Of a stretch of 64,000 nucleotides of DNA, positions 62,259 to 64,000 are shown piece after piece (the first letter of the stretch is position 1; every line of letters starts with the position of its first letter). Source of the DNA: Bacteroidales bacterium (GTDB lineage: Bacteria; Bacteroidota; Bacteroidia; Bacteroidales; UBA12077). The notes beneath the pieces are model-generated. The model was given only the letters and a program-made list of their open reading frames with translations. It had not been told where the DNA came from and did no database searches. Made by a program: the position numbers and the translations under genes. Location of the stretch: contig DMBU01000091.1 in the NCBI GenBank assembly GCA_003446015.1, forward strand, positions 1 through 64,000, written 5' to 3'.

Positions 62259-62843
62259 TTAATTTATAGTCAATTCCTTAGCTCCTTTGCTCACAAGTTT
62301 ACGTATAGATTTCTGCTTGCATTTCTCAGACTTCCCAACGATGGCATCTGAAACCAGATACATATCATAACCTATCTTTAATCCGCTTAATGTTGAAGTT
62401 TTAATACATTCATTAGCAACACGTCCAACAATTACAATTTGATTTATATTTTTATCTTTTAAAAATTTAATAAGTTCTTTAGAAGTAAAAATATCTCCTC
62501 CATGATCAATGAAATTATTTTCATTTACAATTTTCAATCTACCATCAAGATCCTTAACAATTTCTTCAACATAAATTTTCTTTAAAGTTAAATTCAAAAC
62601 CTTATGCATTGCTTTTAAATAAACAACATTTTCAGGATCAACATCAGTAATTATTTGATTGATCTCTGCTATTTCATCAGAAGTAGATTTTTCTGATAGT
62701 TCATTTTTAGAATATGCATTTTGCATATGAACAACAATTACTATTTTATTGTCAAGCGAATTTGCTTCTCCTTGCGCAACTGAATGAACTATAGGAAATA
62801 AGAAAACATCAATAAATCCGGCAATAACATAAATTGATCTCAT
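62259..62843 (-). CDS. Isochorismatase-fold protein, secreted, altered active site
   Basis: A 194-residue protein with an N-terminal hydrophobic segment (1-24, ending S-V-A-Q), probably a signal peptide. The rest has the isochorismatase/cysteine-hydrolase fold: I-V-I-V-V-H-M-Q-N-A-Y, Y-L-K-A-M-H-K and V-G-R-V-A-N-E-C-I-K-T-S-T with the Cys. In active members the first motif has Asp (D-M-Q); here it is His, so normal hydrolase activity is doubtful. The usual K-x-x-Y/F-S region is replaced by G-G-D-I-F-T-S-K. A binding or different catalytic role is possible. Confidence 0.78.
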   Translation of the reverse strand: MRSIYVIAGFIDVFLFPIVHSVAQGEANSLDNKIVIVVHMQNAYSKNELSEKSTSDEIAEINQIITDVDPENVVYLKAMHKVLNLTLKKIYVEEIVKDLDGRLKIVNENNFIDHGGDIFTSKELIKFLKDKNINQIVIVGRVANECIKTSTLSGLKIGYDMYLVSDAIVGKSEKCKQKSIRKLVSKGAKELTIN

Positions 62844-62969
62844 AAATTTTGATTTAGTTAATAAAACCGAAAGTATGGATTACAAAATTATTTTGCTAAT
62901 TGTTTAAGTAGATTTAGTTTTTGTTAACTTATTTAAACATTTTACAAAAGTTGCTAAAGTTAATAATTA

Positions 62970-63010
62970 AAAAACCGCTACAAACCATATTTAATGGGAT
63001 GTAACGGTTT
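62970..63010 (-). terminator. Terminator of the M3 peptidase gene
   Basis: On the minus strand AAACCGTTACA and TGTAGCGGTTT form an almost perfect stem around a 19-base loop and are followed by a T run, just after the peptidase stop codon. Confidence 0.8.
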
Positions 63011-63035
63011 ATAAAACTAATATAAGGGTTTATTT

Positions 63036-64000
63036 CTATTGTATTCCCAGGCTCTTTAATAAAGCATCAATTTGAGGTTCACGTCCGCGGAAAGCAACAT
63101 ACATTTCCATTGCATCTTTTATACCATTGTTTGCAAGTACGTTTTCTCTAAACGATTTTGCAGTTGCCTGATCGAAAAGACTCGTTTCCTTAAATGCATC
63201 AAAGGCATCGTTATCAAGCACACTTGCCCATGTATACGAATAATATCCTGCATCGTATCCACCCATTATATGTCTGAAGTATGTGGGTCTGTAACGTGAA
63301 TAAATCTCTGGTATCAATCCAATTTCATTCATATATTCTTTTTCAACCTTCATTACGTCTAAATTGGCATCTTCTTCTGTCATCATATGAAATTTCATAT
63401 CAAGCAATGATGCTGCAAGAACTTCTGTTAAAGCAAATCCTTGATTAAAGTTTGCACTTGCTTTTAATTTTTCAATTAGCTCGTCAGGAATTATTTCACC
63501 TGTTTCGTAATGTTTAGCATACATTTTTAATACTTCTGGCTCAAAAGCCCAATGCTCGTTAATCTGAGATGGTAACTCCACAAAATCCCATGCAATATAA
63601 CCTGCATTATAAGATGTTTCTGAAAATAATCCGTCTAATGCATGACCAAACTCATGGAACATAGTTTCAACTTCATCGATACTTAATAAAGCAGGTTTAT
63701 CATCTGTTGGTCTTGTAACATTAAGCACATTATTTACAAGGGGAGCAACTTCTTTACCTTCTTTATCGAAATGATGCTCTCTGTAAGATCCGCACCAGGC
63801 ACCACCTCTTTTACTTGCTCTAGGATGCATATCCATAAAGAATAATGCTAAATGAGAACCATCAGCTTCTTTAACCTCATAAACAGTTGTTTCCGGATGT
63901 GGTACAGGAATTCCTTCAATTGGAGTAAAAGTAATTCCGTACAGCTTATTGGCAACCATAAAAATACCTTTGCGCACATTTTCAAGTTCAAAATATGGTC
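63036..64000 (-). CDS. M3-family metallopeptidase (peptidyl-dipeptidase Dcp-like), 3' part
   Basis: The last 321 or so residues of a zinc oligopeptidase. The reading frame stays open to the right window edge (the residues before the apparent Met read Y-F-E-L-E-N-V-R-K-G-I-F-M), so the gene is cut by the window, not truncated in the genome. The zinc-site motif is M-F-H-E-F-G-H-A-L-D-G-L-F, with the downstream Glu near E-L-P-S-Q-I-N-E-H-W. The C-terminus has the G-Y-D-A-G-Y-Y-S-Y-T-W block for substrate binding. The H-W-A-F-E-P and F-E-L-E-N-V-R-K-G motifs favour Dcp over thimet-type relatives. Function: cleaves dipeptides from peptide C-termini. Confidence 0.92.
   Translation of the reverse strand, partial: PYFELENVRKGIFMVANKLYGITFTPIEGIPVPHPETTVYEVKEADGSHLALFFMDMHPRASKRGGAWCGSYREHHFDKEGKEVAPLVNNVLNVTRPTDDKPALLSIDEVETMFHEFGHALDGLFSETSYNAGYIAWDFVELPSQINEHWAFEPEVLKMYAKHYETGEIIPDELIEKLKASANFNQGFALTEVLAASLLDMKFHMMTEEDANLDVMKVEKEYMNEIGLIPEIYSRYRPTYFRHIMGGYDAGYYSYTWASVLDNDAFDAFKETSLFDQATAKSFRENVLANNGIKDAMEMYVAFRGREPQIDALLKSLGIQ

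Overview
The window is one stretch of an AT-rich Bacteroidota chromosome. The evidence is a SusC/SusD/SusE/SusF starch locus, a type IX secretion (T9SS) C-terminal sorting domain, SusC-family lipoproteins, DUF3667, DUF4831 and DUF6272 family proteins, and an almost complete lack of Shine-Dalgarno sequences. An ice-binding (DUF3494) lipoprotein and the general gene content suggest a marine or cold-water member, perhaps of the Marinilabiliales/Bacteroidales side. That placement is an inference and is weak.

Layout. 1-12.3 kb is mostly housekeeping and accessory genes: bacteriohemerythrin, two paralogous MFS carriers, a SPOR lipoprotein, a long-chain acyl-CoA synthetase, a giant beta-propeller/SpoIIE sensor phosphatase, a cupin, a GH114-like lipoprotein and a DUF3667 membrane protein. 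12.3-20.1 kb holds a small lipoprotein, PepD, a thioredoxin-like protein, a DUF4831 protein, the NAD(P)HX repair enzyme Nnr and a POT peptide transporter. 20.3-41.7 kb is a complete alpha-glucan system. An SLC45-like sugar transporter, beta-phosphoglucomutase and GH65 maltose phosphorylase form one operon. Then come 6-phosphofructokinase and a GH13 lipoprotein, and an opposing susC-D-E-F-amylase-amylase-GGDEF operon headed by a divergent LacI-type regulator. The same palindrome, built on CAAACGTTTG, lies upstream of the transporter operon and between susC and lacI. This ties inner-membrane uptake and phosphorolysis to outer-membrane capture.

42.0-44.3 kb contains the ice-binding lipoprotein and a small rearranged patch. 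A tRNA-Met, its terminator and a GIY-YIG gene are present once intact and once as a decayed copy, and micro-palindromes occupy positions where tRNA hairpins should be. 44.3-55.3 kb returns to core genes: an LptF/G permease, two glycosyltransferases, ribBA, fmt, a methyltransferase, a LysM glucosaminidase and cytidine deaminase, with two copies of an ACGCAAAG-type intergenic repeat.

55.3-61.1 kb is the most interesting signalling locus. A class III adenylate cyclase with a degenerate receiver and a PAS domain is divergent from a run of two SpoIIE-type phosphatases, a SiaB-like kinase (DUF6272) and a SiaC-like phosphoprotein (DUF1987). It resembles the SiaABCD partner-switching system of Pseudomonas with a cAMP cyclase where a c-di-GMP cyclase would be expected. 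The window closes with ilvE, an isochorismatase-fold protein lacking the usual Asp, and the 3' part of an M3-family peptidase gene that runs off the right edge.
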